Below, piece after piece: positions 36,352-56,688 of a DNA stretch of 64,000 nucleotides. The stretch is from Xestospongia bergquistia (lineage: Eukaryota > Porifera > Demospongiae > Haplosclerida > Petrosiidae). Made by a program: the position numbers and the translations under genes. Every line of letters begins with the position of its first letter. The first letter of the stretch is position 1. Where the stretch lies: positions 62,001 to 126,000 of the forward strand of contig OZ014416.1 of the NCBI GenBank assembly GCA_963965975.1, written 5' to 3'. Below the pieces are notes generated by a model. It had not been told where the DNA came from and ran no database searches. It saw nothing but the letters and a program-made list of their open reading frames with translations.

Positions 36352-39300
36352 ATGAGTGAGCCAGAGATAAGTTCAGATATATCATGTCATCATGAAAGCA
36401 ATACATTTGCTGAAGTAGTACCTTATAATTATAACAGTACTGACAGTACTGTCTCCATGGAAACTGAAGAGTCACATGATAGTCACGTGATCATAGATTC
36501 ACCTTTACCAGTGAATTTTCCAAATTATCGGGTTAGTTTTGAATTTCTTGAGGAACAGGACATTGAAGAAAATGTGAATGAAGAATTACAAAATGAGGTA
36601 GCCCCTGTTGTTATGAGTGCAGGGATTACCCTCGACAGTAATGATAGTACAGCTGAAGAACTAGATACTGTACCATGTGAGTCAACGACTGATGCTGGAC
36701 AAGATAATGTGTTAATTAATGGTGAGGGGTGTGTCACCTATACACACTTACAAAAAGATGATGTCATATTGACGTCATCAAGATTTGGACCTCATGGCTA
36801 TGAGAATTGGTCTGTAGTTGTAAATTTTAATAAAGAAAATGAAGATACATTAAAGAAACGAAAAAATATTATCAGATCAAAAGGATCCAGAATAGGTGTC
36901 CGTCAGAGACCACCACAACCATTGCCACGGTAACTAATATTATTACATCTACCATACATAGCTGTATATTATGTCAACATTATATATGATCTCATAATAG
37001 ATGATGAATGTACTATTAGTTGTCTTCCATTACCAAATATGATATAACTATTACCATATTAATAACGATAATGATATCCCCTAACTACTGTTAACTAACT
37101 GTACTACTACTAGTTGTAATGTAATTCCCTTTGTAACTCAGAGATATTTTAACTATGACTGTTAGTCTATTAATAATCTTTTAACATATTAACTAGTTCA
37201 TATAGTTTATTAACTAATCTGTATATCTGAATTCTACTGTTACAAGTTAGTTTATTAACTATTTCCTGTAATTTATTAACTATTTCCTGTAATTTATTAA
37301 CTATTTCCTGTAGACCAAGTTACAAAGCTTCACGAGCTCTCACTTTTCTTTCTCGAAAACGTCGTGTCTCAGGAAAGACACGCCCACTTCAAGGTACAAC
37401 CACAAGTGAAGGAGATATGGCTCAAGCTGACGAAATGGGAGATGAAGGGGAGGGGCATAGTGATGATGGGTTTGTCGAGGGTAGCGAAGGAAATGGAGGA
37501 AGAAGACGTATTAAAAAGAGACAGGGTATATACAACATGGATGAATGGATGGATAAATGGACAAATGGGTAAATGGACAAATGGACAGATAGATTTTACA
37601 GGTGTCCTATAATGGTCAATTAGGAAGGAGGGATTAGGTCATCTGTTGTAGACAACACAGCTGGGTACATGATGATAAATGTTATCATAATAGTTGATAT
37701 AGCTTGAGTCTCCACCCCTTTATAGTATGATGTTGATAGACACCAAAGTATACATAGTGTTTCCTGTCTGTTACTTTCTTCTACAAGATGACTACAGTAG
37801 TGTAAACTAAGTTATAATAGCTAGTCAGACAAGAGAATAAACCAGGTATTTTGTCTAGAGATAAGTAGTTAAGTTGCTGTCAAAAATTAGTGGCTGCAGG
37901 ACTGCTAGACAGAGAGAGAAGACCTCTTCATATTACAAGTAGTAAGGTATCTGTATATAGTTCACTAGTGTAGTGTAATGTGATAAATTAAATCATCAAC
38001 TATAGTAGACTGTATTGAGTAACTGTATTAGGAGTTATTGTATAACTGGTTTCTGAGTGGGCTAAAATGACAGTACAATTTGGCAGAGAATCACTGTACA
38101 TGTTACAGTTGTGATCTATTGTAGTAATATTAGTATTACTAACAATACTACTAGTAATAGTAAAAGGAAAGGAAGTTTGACTAGCAGTGTAGTCAGTTAG
38201 AGAGTGAGTAAACTACAAAGTGATGTCTGAATTCATAAAGACTCTTCAAAGTCTCCTTTTCTACCAAGTACCAGCTGTTACTATATATATATTATATTTT
38301 TTGTGATAATTATTGTAGCATGTATCATTTAATGTTCAGCTATTCATCCTAGTAATAGCTCTATTGACTTTGTAAGGAAAGTTGATGTGTCAGGAACAAA
38401 CTGATAGCTTGTACTAATGTTTGTCTACTAACTGTAAGAATTATTTGAGGTTAACACTAGTCCTTTTAGAGAGAGAGAGAAAACATAACTACATATTTTT
38501 TATATAGGTGGATTACATGGTATTCTACCCTCACTATTGACTACAGTTAGTCCATCATCTAGTCCATCTAATACTCCAATCAGGTATGTTTATTGAAAGC
38601 ATTTTTCAAATGTTTGTTTATTTTCTTTATATATAGAAGACGCTCTGCTTCAAGGAAAGCTCGCACTAAGCCAAGAATTAGACGTTCCTTCAAACCTACA
38701 CCAGCTTCAGCTGATATTAGCACACAAGAGACCACAACACCAGGTCAATAATATTAATAATGATATGTATCATTAATTAGTTTTATTAATGATAGGACCT
38801 GCCTCAAGTGAAACAGATGAAAAAGAGGTTGATATAGCAGAGGAAATAGAAGTTGCTGTTAGTAGTGATAATAACTTACCACTTCAACAAAATAAATTAG
38901 TCGAAGAAGAAGAAGAGGAGGACGAGGAGGATATGTCACGTCAGATGTCAGTTAGTCGTAAACAATTTACACCTATATCTGGTGTTAGTCATATTAACGG
39001 ATCAACTAATGAAATAATTAAAAAAACAACTTCTGTTGTTAAGAAATCTGGTGGAGTAGGGACTCGTTCTAGAGATCAAATTCAGGAATCAAATAATGAG
39101 TCTCAGACTAGTGATGCTGAGTTAACATCAACTTCAGCACTGTCTTTATCTGGAGGAGGTGGTTTTATTCAAAAGGGTCTTAAACTTGATAGTGATCTCT
39201 CAACAGCACCATTATCAAGTGAAACATCAGATAACGAAGAGGGCGGAGCTAAGAAAACAAGTCAAACTGGTATACCTAAACCTACTAAAAGTTCTCCAGT

Positions 39301-42300
39301 ATTACAAAGAAAGTTAGTTAAAGATATATCTCAACCAGTGTCTTTAAGAAGTAATGGCTCTCGTTCAGTTGGTACTACTAGTAGTAAAGCTCCTGGAAGT
39401 TTTGTCTCAAAAAGAACATCAGTAGCAGCCATGATATCACAATTTGATAGTTCAGCTAGTTCTTCACCAGAGAATGCTCTCAAGAAACATACCACGCCCA
39501 CTATAGACAGTCCATCATCTCCTAAACATGATCGACCAAAATCACATCACCCACCTGTTAAACCAACTTTATCAGCTAAACCAGGAATTCCACCAAAACC
39601 ACAAATTGTAAGTCCTAAACAGACCACACCTCCTCAAACTATGCCCTCAGATACTACTGATTCTGTATTGAGTGAGGAAAAACCTGAAGATCTCAAACCC
39701 AAACCAACCAACACCAGATTGAGTCCTTCTGGTCCACCTGTTAAATCTAAATCTCCATCACCTAAACCTCCCTCACAAAACTCAGAAGTTAGTGAAACTA
39801 ACAAGGGTCCTGAAAGTAAGAATGAAGTGGGTCGAGTGACTAAAGAACGTGTATTACAACCTACTAAAGCAGTCAAAAGACATGTGACCACACCTACTAA
39901 CAGTCGAACATCACCAGACAGGCCAACAAAACTACCAACTATAAAGAAAACAATGTCACCATCATCTGTTAGGACACCTTCCACAAAGACCCCACCCACT
40001 AAACCACTATTAGCCAGTAAAGTTAGTGTTAAAAAACCATTGTCAAAAACCACACCAATTGTCGAAAAGATCACACCCAATCCTCTTGAGGTTTCAACTG
40101 AAAAAGACAGTACCACTGCTGCACCTAATCAAAAAATAACCACACCCTCTAGGTCAACGAAAACAGTTACTATAAAAGGTAAAAAGACAAGATCATCAGG
40201 AGAATCAGAGTCTGATAGTGATAATAGATCAGTGACCACACCCACTACTGTCAAAAGTTCTACATCCAGTAAACGATCTATTACAAGAAGTTCTATAACC
40301 ACGCCCAGTTGTGATAAAGGTTCTCCTTTAGCTGAACCTACAAAGAGAACTCCAGCCACACCTATAACTACAAAGAGCTCAACTCCAGCAGCCACACCCA
40401 CTACTACAAAGAGCTTGACTCCAGCAGCCACACCAACTACTACAAAGAGCTCGACTCCAGCAGCCACACCCACTACTACAAAGAGCTTGACTCCAGCAGC
40501 CACACCCATTACTATAAAGAGCTTGACTCCAGCAGCCACACCCACTACTATAAAGAGCTCGACTCCAGCAGCCACACCTATTGCTACAAAGTGCTTGTCT
40601 ACAATAGCCACACCCACTGCTACAAAGTGCTTGACTACAGCAGACAGTTTGATTCCAGTCACATCCACTGCTACAATGGTAGCTGCCTTTACTTCTGAAA
40701 CCACACCCATTATTGACAAAAGTATTGTTGTTGCTACTGTTACATCAACCACACCCACTACTAACAGTACTATTGATAAATTGGCCACACCTACTGTTGA
40801 CGAACCTGTTCCTCAGAGACCAGTCAGAACTAAAAAGAAATCCCTTAAAATTAAGGCAGAGTCAGAAAACTTAGCAGCTGAACCACGCCCTCGAGGTCCC
40901 CGTCGTCCACCACCTGAACCTCCAGTTAGTCCACAGCCTATTTCACCTCCAGTAGGCAGTACACCACCCACTCAACAAATTGATTCACAAGCTAAAGAGT
41001 CTTCAAAATCACCAAGAAATTATGAAGAGTTTGTTCCTTCTCTTCTTCATTCTAATAGTATGTCATCTCAACCATCATCATCTCCTCCTCCTATACCAGA
41101 AAAAGAAGCATCACATTATGAAGGCATTACATTTGAGGGGATACCCCAGTCATTATCAACAAATAATACAACAAGACGACCTCCTCCACCTGCCCCTCAC
41201 AAAACAGTGACACGTACTAAAAGTCTCGAGTCTCCTGTTCCTGACAAAGACGATGTTCCTCCTCCATTACCACCTCGTAATTATAACTTAGATGAAGCAG
41301 TCATATCTCTACCAACTTCATTATCAACAGTAGAGGAACGTGTTGGACCAGAATCTCCTAATATGAGTTTATCTAGAAGTAGTGGAGGTCGTAGTTTACC
41401 ATTGTTAAAGTCTCAAAGTGTTGCTAATATACCACCTCCTCTACCATCACAACCTATCCCAAAGAGGAAGAGTACACTAGGTCATCAATCATCACCTCCA
41501 TCTTGTTCTCCTCTTTTGAAACGTAAAGAAATACCATCTACTTTAATGAAATCATCACCACCTTTAGCTACTGCTAGAATGAAACCAGAGAACTTGTATG
41601 AAGAGATAGAAATTGGTCCACTTGGACCTGCTCCTTTTCAATCTTCAAATTCCTCTCCGCAGTTATTGCCTAAATTCTCCCACATTGTTACACAACATTA
41701 CGAAATGTCAGCAGCTTACCTCAAGGATAAACCACACCCACTACCTAGCTATGCTAAAATATCACCACCAGGTAAGATAACAAAGCTAAGAGTTTATATT
41801 ATTTAACCCTTTAGGATCTGTTGACATGACGGACTATCATCAACGTCGGTTTAGTGCTAGTGTGTGTGTGACAAACAGTTTAGGATTATCACCAGTCTCC
41901 ATTAAAAGAGCTAATTCAGATCGTCTGCAACACTCTCGTCTTCCAGTTATATGTCCTTTAGAAGAGAGACATCCATTACAACGGACACCATCAATGGATA
42001 TATTAGATCAAAGAATGAATCCCACAGTTCATAATTCATTAACAGATCCTGGATATTCTAGTGGTGAAGATGATGATCATAATGTTGTATCACCAAATAA
42101 TAGTAAGTTTATAATATGTAAATTATAACTTATTAACTCTATAATGACAGGGTTACCAGAACCTCCTCGTAGTAAATTTAATTTATCGGGCAAAAAAGTA
42201 AGTCTATCAATTTGTACATCATCAATGTCATTATTGTTTTTTAATTTAGGGGCATCCTGATAATTTAGGCCTTGATGAAGGTACAACACAATGATATACA

Positions 42301-44739
42301 TGTATGTATTATGTATCTCATATTTCACAGAGCCCCTTTATCAATATATTAATCACACTGAATTTTTGAGTACACCTTTAATGCCCCATATTGAAAGATG
42401 TGAGTCTGCCTCATCAACATCGTCACAATTAGAAATAGCTCGACAGTTATCATATAATCATCGCAAGTTGTGGTCTGAACAACCAGAGGTAATATATGAA
42501 TGATGATGTAATAATGATGTCATCATATTTATAGGTAATACAAAGTGGAGTTTTAAGTATGTTATCTGAACAAGACAGGAAATTACAAGAGGTAAAACAG
42601 TCTCATTCTCATTCTTGTATCCTCAGACTCATACTACTAGGCTATGTTTGAAGTTATTACATCAGAAGCCTCTTATTTGAGAAGTCTTAATGTCCTCATT
42701 GAACATTTTATGGATGATCCTGGTATGAATCCTAACTTACCAGAAGGACGTAGAATACTTGATAAGCGACAACATCATGTAGTCTTTTCAAATGTTAAAG
42801 AAGTCCAAGATACAAGTGCCAGGTAAGAGAAAGTGATCTAATATAATGTTGACTCCATTTTTACTAGGTTCCTTAAAGAACTTCAACATAGACAACGAGA
42901 GTCAGCTATTATCCAAAATATTTGTGATATTATTTTTAAATATGTAAGTAGTATTACTATTACATCATAAATCAATACTATTCACAGGCTGAAGGTGAAT
43001 TTAATTGTTATATATCATATTGTACTAATCAAGTATATCAAATGAGAGAACTAACAGAATTATTGTAAGTTATTAACAGCAACAAATGTATCAATGATAG
43101 TAATATTATGACAGGGAGAATAATATAATGTTTCAAGATTATTTAAAACGATTGGAATCTCATCAACGTTGTCAAAATCTCTCTCTCACATCATTTCTTC
43201 TATTACCAATGCAACGAATTACTCGTATGCCCCTCCTAATATTAGCGATATTGAACCGCACACCAATGAATCATATCAATCATCCTTTAGTTGAAAAGAC
43301 ATTGAGAACAGTTCAAAAAGTGAGCGATGTCTAATTTATAATGAGATAACAATACATGTTTGGTTCTAGTTGGTAACATCATGTAATGATGGAGCTCGTA
43401 GAATGGAGAGAACAGAAGAACTTCATTTAATTCACAGACAACTTGATTTTGGTAAAATGAAGGTATTATAAATAGATGATATTACATTACATCATATGAT
43501 TATTGTATTAATAGCCTTTTCCATTGGTATCTGTATCTCGTCAATTGGAAAGAAAAGGTTCTCTCACTTTATTACAAGTTGATCAAAGATTATTTGGAAG
43601 ACCACGTATTCGTAGAATTCCAGTTTACGTATTTGCCTTCACTGATTATGTTTTGATAACAAAAAAGAAAGACAAGTAAGAAATAATTCCATTCAAATGT
43701 TCTTTTAATTAGAGTTGTTGTTAGTTCAAAAGGTCAAGTGTCATATCATGTGATGGACTATGGATCAAAAGCAGTTATTGAAGTTGTTGAACAACTTAAA
43801 GTTCTTTCTAATGTCACATTTCCAAAACATGTCTTTGGTGAACAAGAGACTATTGCCAAGGCAACATGGGCAGTATCAATGGCTGAAGAACCAAATGCAT
43901 TTCTAATGATATTTTTAGAGAATTCATGTCAAAAATCTGAGAAATATATCTTAGTTCCACAGAATGAGTAAGTTTACAATTGCTCCTAGTAATTATTTAA
44001 TTTAATTATTATATAGCACTGATCGTGCTAGATGGCTAGAAGCACTAAGTCATCCTGCAAAGGAAAAACAAAAGGATGATGAGAAAATCTATGAGAGTTG
44101 GGGTAAGTGTCTTCTGTACAATATATCACATAATGTACTAATGTACATTATATAATGTACTATTGTACATAATATAATGTACTATTGTACATAATATAAT
44201 GTACTATTGTACTAAAATAATGTACTAATGTACATAATATAATGTACTACTGTACATAATATAATGTACTATTGTACATAATATAATGTACTAATGTACA
44301 TAATATAATGTACTATTGTACATAATATAATGTACTAATGTAGTAATATCCTGTATTAATGTATGTAATCTAATGTTTATATAAATTATTAATAAACAAT
44401 ATTATTATTATAGATTGTCCTCAAGTACAAGCAGTATATGATTATAACGCACAACAACCTGATGAATTAAGTTTAATGAGAGGAGATGTTGTAAAAGTAT
44501 ATCGTAAAATGGCCGATGGTTAGTTAATATATTATAATACTCATATTATTACAAGTATTATAGGTTGGTATGAAGGAGAAAAGCTGCGTGATCTTCAATG
44601 GGGGTGGTTTCCATCCAATTTTACAATAGAAATAGAGAATGCACACACAAGGGCAAGAAATTTGCGTGAAAGGCATCGCCTTTTATCTCTTCCTTTTAAT
44701 CCTGATGACTTCTTACATCAATTTAACATATCTTCATAA
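36352..44739 (+). CDS. Ephexin-type Rho guanine-nucleotide exchange factor (DH-PH-SH3) with very long Pro/Ser/Thr-rich N terminus
   Basis: Activates Rho-family GTPases; relatives are NGEF/ephexin and ARHGEF5/15/16/19/26. An untranslated first exon near 36105-36155 ends GAG/GTAAGA. Coding exons begin at ATG 36352, then 37314-37525, 38508-38583, 38637-38743, the giant 38796-41771 exon, 41815-42102, 42151-42197 and smaller ones. The giant exon encodes about 990 disordered residues with many PxxP motifs (PPPLPPRNY), a 12-residue repeat array and a Tyr site ENLYEEIEIG. The DH domain starts FEVITSEASYLRSLNVLIEH and includes LTSFLLLPMQRITRMPLLI. A PH region follows (YVFAFTDYVLITKKKDK, ENSCQKSEKYILVPQ). 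The SH3 domain is AVYDYNAQQPDELSLMRGD, then GWYEG and WGWFPSNF. TAA 44737-44739. DH-PH-SH3 order at the C terminus is the ephexin hallmark. Confidence 0.88.
37251..37313 (+). repeat. Three 21-bp copies of a splice-acceptor segment
   Basis: tttattaactatttcctgta plus a or g, three perfect copies in tandem. Only the third ends TAG and joins the exon at 37314; the first two end TAA. Each copy carries a branch-point-like TTAAC and a pyrimidine stretch. Confidence 0.9.
40366..40650 (+). repeat. 36-bp coding minisatellite in the RhoGEF
   Basis: About eight units encoding TK(S/C)(S/L)TPAATPTT-type dodecapeptides within the giant exon; the last two units are diverged. The minus strand is also open here (219 codons) as a by-product. 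Confidence 0.93.
44128..44345. repeat. ~22-bp palindromic tandem repeat in a RhoGEF intron
   Basis: About ten units of aatgtactattgtacataat (plus AT). Each contains inverted GTAC/TACATTA elements, so units can fold as hairpins. The array fills the intron before the SH3-encoding exon. Confidence 0.9.
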
Positions 44740-44814
44740 ATTACATTATCTTGGTCTACAAAATTTGTATCATTTGTAAAAGCTTGTTATATATTGTTTA
44801 CTATAATAATATTA

Positions 44815-44820
44815 AATAAA
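44815..44820 (+). terminator. AATAAA polyadenylation signal of the RhoGEF
   Basis: AATAAA about 75 bases after the TAA at 44739. The stop codon of the convergent CHD4 gene lies only 33 bases further on, so the two 3' ends interleave. Confidence 0.6.
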
Positions 44821-44852
44821 ACAACAAAATGATAAAAGGAGGTGATGATCCT

Positions 44853-52479
<7,627 letters not shown>

Positions 52480-52561
52480 TTTTGTTTTAGAAACTTTGGT
52501 TTTAACACAAATACAAAGAAACTTACAAACTTTGGAAGAATATTTGAAACACACTAGTTAG

Positions 52562-53038
52562 TGATAATATCACATTGACACAGAGAAACGTGAACAATAT
52601 GGCTGCTAAGAACAAGATGGAGTTACAGCTCTAGCAAAATCTGGCAGCCATCTTTAAACAGGCACTCACATAAAGCTACATACAACAAACTTATAATACT
52701 GATTTGCTATTCAACCAATCAGATTGGAGCAGTATGATCACATGACTTCATGTTCCTGACCACACCCAGTGTTGTATTAACTTCAACCCACAAAATGAAT
52801 ATTTACAAGTTCATAATTAACTATGACTAATGATGATGTCATTTTGATGTCAACTAATAAGGGGTCTAGTAACTGTGTCAATTCCGACCAATCAAATTAC
52901 ACCATACATATATATAATGTCCCCACGTCTATTTAGGAATCATATTGTGTTATTATGTCATTAATACTTGAAATATATCAAAATATCGTACAAGTCCTAG
53001 TTGTCAAATAATTGATCATTATTGAAAAGAGTAACCTT

Positions 53039-53076
<38 letters not shown>

Positions 53077-53145
53077 AAGAAAGAGAGAGAGAGAGAGTTC
53101 AGTAAAACATATAATATAACATACCTAGAGAAACTGATCATTATA
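52562..53145. other. Intergenic region with (GA)n tract upstream of CHD4
   Basis: Non-coding, should include the CHD4 promoter and the SSR3 3' UTR. A GA-rich microsatellite (gagagaga with occasional A or AA interruptions) spans about 53039-53097. GA tracts can act as promoter elements in animals, but the distance (over 450 bases from the CHD4 ATG) makes this speculative. Confidence 0.6.
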
Positions 53146-53941
53146 TTATTTCTGTTTTCCACCTGTAGATAGGAAAGCTATCAGAAAAGCAGAACCTGTC
53201 ACAGTCAATGAATAGTTACTAATAGAGGGAAGAGTTAAGGAATAAAAATACATTAATCCGTCATCCATCTATCCATTCACTCATCCATATCTATCCATTC
53301 ATTGAAGTATAGGATACATCACAGGATGAAAAGTTCTCATAAACCAGAACAGCAATAAAAGCAAAAAATAATAAAGAGTATTGTTATAGAAAATTGAGAA
53401 AGCAGTTGCTTCACGATCAGCTACCTTGTTCTTACGTTCTGAAGCCCTAAACAATAATCACATGATAATCACATGACATTGAATGATATGTACTTTGTAT
53501 CTCTTTCTTGTTTATTGTCTTTACTCAGTTCTTGAGATATCTCTTTTTGAATAGCACCTTCACGACGAATAGTAATCCTGAAATAACATCATGTGATTGT
53601 CATGTGACATATCACATGACTAACTTGTATTTTAAAGTGTGCTGAAGGTTGCGATAAGCATATGCTACCAGATATGTACTGACACAAGTAAGTACGAGAA
53701 ATAGAAAAGAGAATTTTAAAGGATCCATCATTTGAATACGCCAGTACAACCCTGTAATAAAATAATATAATTAATAATGTACAGGATTATTAGCCCTACA
53801 TAATGGAAGTGCTGATACAATGAAAGCATTGCCATAAAATAGTGCTGATGTTGCCATGGAAACATGTCTGCTACTTTCTAGTAGAAGTAATTCTTCTTCA
53901 GTCAATTTAGTAGCTCCTCCACTTGTTTTTTTAGGCGGCAT
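53146..53941 (-). CDS. SSR3: Translocon-associated protein subunit gamma (TRAP-gamma, SSR3)
   Basis: ER membrane subunit of the TRAP complex beside the Sec61 channel. Start ATG 53941 (MPPKKTSGGATKLTEEELLL). Family landmarks: [25 protein letters not shown] across an intron; a membrane segment with VSTYLVAYAYRNLQHTLKYK; the charged cytosolic loop RREGAIQKEISQELSKDNK; KVADREATAFSIFYNNTLYY before a second hydrophobic block. The last exon is NYSLTVTGSAFLIAFLSTGG then KQK and stop (TAA 53146-53148). Five exons, tiny introns, length near 180 residues as in vertebrates. Confidence 0.92.
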
Positions 53942-54180
53942 GATGTAGAACAGAGAGTAATTGTATATACTAAACCACACCCATTAATAAGGAAGTATAA
54001 TCTACCCACCCACTCAGTAAAATTAATAACAATAATTATTATTAAAATGATTTAATAATTGCTTAAAATGTCAATTGAAATTGATATGAAGGGATTAATG
54101 CATAAATTATATTTATATTTTAAAAAAAAGGTCTAAAAATTAATGAATTTTAGTTTATGAAAATGTCTACCTCACTTGAT

Positions 54181-56556
54181 TTAAAGGAGAGTACATTTAT
54201 TATGATGTCTGTCTTCTGATCGTCTTTCCTGAGCTATTGTCTCACAGACTTGTTGCCAATGTGGTAACAAACCAGAAAAACAACGTTTAAAAGGAGTATG
54301 TACATGACGAAATTCAAATGGCCCATTCATTAGCTGTTTCTGGGATTGTTGCCAAGTGTAAAGGCAGGCTCCTGTACTAGTATGGAATGGATACAATTCC
54401 AGTACATAGATCTATAGGAATGGGAATGAATCTGAGAGAGTTGAGAACGAGTCCTACCTTATTTGGAGCCACAAAGAGATCAACAATATAGCTATCTTGT
54501 TGTGCCTGCAAAGCCTCTTTTAAATAATTGTTAAAAAAACATTCAATTTTTTTCTGAATAGTTTGATTGAATCGAGACACATTGGGTATGTAAAGGATAT
54601 CATCAACTTGACTCAAACCAGTGAGATTGTTCTATAGAAATAGAAGACTTTAAGAGGTAGCAGTAGTGGTCTATACATACCTGGTATACAAACCCTCTAA
54701 ATCTCATACCAGGATACCGTGCCACTTCTACTCCACTCCAACTTGTAAGAGTAATTACAGCTTCAGTCCCTTCAACATCAATATATTTTTTAACTTGTTG
54801 TAGTTCCTTTTGATATGTTCATTGATATCCATTAAGAGAATAAAACTAACCTCTTTAATTCTAGAACTAGTACACAATAATGTTAGTACTTCGCTAGCAG
54901 TAGAGACACGGAAACGAGAGTAAGTAGTTCTCATAAATGCCCTCAAAATTTTGTTTTGTTGGGTTTCCTGTTTTACTCTAAGGATTTGATGTTCCTCACT
55001 TTGGTTAGACTATATATAACCACAACAATTAATTAATAATAATTAAATTATAAATAACACACTTTCTTAAGAAGAGATCGAGGTTTCCTTTTGATATCAT
55101 CATCTTTCTGTATCTCCTGTATTTCAGGTTCTTCTTTAGAGGCATCTTGGGGCTCAGTCTCTGCAATGGCTTGAGGCTCGGTCTCAGCAGTTGTTTGAGG
55201 CTCAGTAGCAGGTTCTGTAATGGCTTGAGGCTCAGTCTCAGTAGAAGCCTGAGGTTCAGTCTCAATAGCAGGTTCAGTAGTGGCTGGAAGCTCAGTGTCA
55301 GTTGTGGTTTGGGGCTCAGTCTCAGTACTAGTTTGAGGTTCAGTCTCTTGTCCTGTTAGAGTATAAACAATTAAAAGTTTTATTTATTAACTCTACCTTT
55401 GTTATCTTCAACTGTAACTTCAACGGATATAGGAGCAGGACCCTCCTCAGCGGGTGGAGCTTCCTCAGGAGGACTATCATCAGTCTTAGCTTCTTCCTCT
55501 TCTTTATTGGCTGTGTCTTCAGCTAATGGATCTTCATTACTTGATTTGTCTGTTAAAATAAATCATAATAATAAATCACATCAATACAATAATATATACT
55601 TCTATTAGCACCAGCTCTGGATTCACTTTGAACATGGGAACGAGAAAAAGAGCGTTGAATTCTCCGAAGACTACGACGCAATACATTAGTCCCTAGAATA
55701 CATTATAACCTAATATTGTGTATATCTCCAATACATTAGTCCCTAGAATACATTATAACCTAATATTGTGTATATCTCCAATACATTAGTCCCTAGAATA
55801 CATTATAACCTAATATTGTGTATATCTCCAATACATTAGTTCCTAGAATACATTATAACCTAATATTGTGTATATCTCCAATACATTAGTCCCTAGAATA
55901 CATTATAACCTAATATTGTGTATATCTCCAATACATTAGTCCCTAGAATACATTATAACCTAATATTGTGTATATCTCCAATACATTAGTCCCTAGAATA
56001 CATTATAACCTAATATTGTGTATATCTCCAATACATTAGTCCCTAGAATACATTATAACCTAATATTGTGTATATCTCCAATACATTAGTCCCTAGAATA
56101 CATTATAACCTAATATTGTGTATATCTCCAATACATTAGTCCCTAGAATACATTATAACCTAATATTGTGTATATCTCCTCTACCTCTAGTTCCTGATGT
56201 CTCTGAATCACGAAATGAACTAGATCTCCATGATCTCCAAATAAGGTATGCATTAGAAAATTGCTGTTCAATTTCTAGTTCAGTCTTAATAGCATCCTAC
56301 ACAATAATAATATAATATATTATATTATATGATAAAATATACTTGAATATCTTGGACAAAATCAAAGTCATTTCTTTCCAAGAGTACATCCTCAATTCCT
56401 CTTGTATTTAACTTTATTAAAACACCAGTATCTCCAAATTTGGTAATAGATGCATCAATTTTCAGTTTCAATTGTTCAAGAATGTTATTTTGTTCTTGAG
56501 AAAGTTCAGGAGGATCATCAGAAGGTCCATGACATGAGGTCCATAGTACATCAATC

Positions 56557-56597
<41 letters not shown>

Positions 56598-56643
56598 TAA
56601 TAACAATAATAACAATAATAATAATAATAATAACAATAATAAC

Positions 56644-56688
<45 letters not shown>

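Noticed and set aside
38789..38795. ATG at 38789 as the start of a 1005-residue protein
   Set aside because: This ATG precedes the AG acceptor at 38794-38795; upstream coding exons join in phase, so it is intronic.
40129..40788. 219-codon minus-strand hydrophobic frame
   Set aside because: Antisense shadow of the Thr/Pro-rich repeat exon of the RhoGEF.
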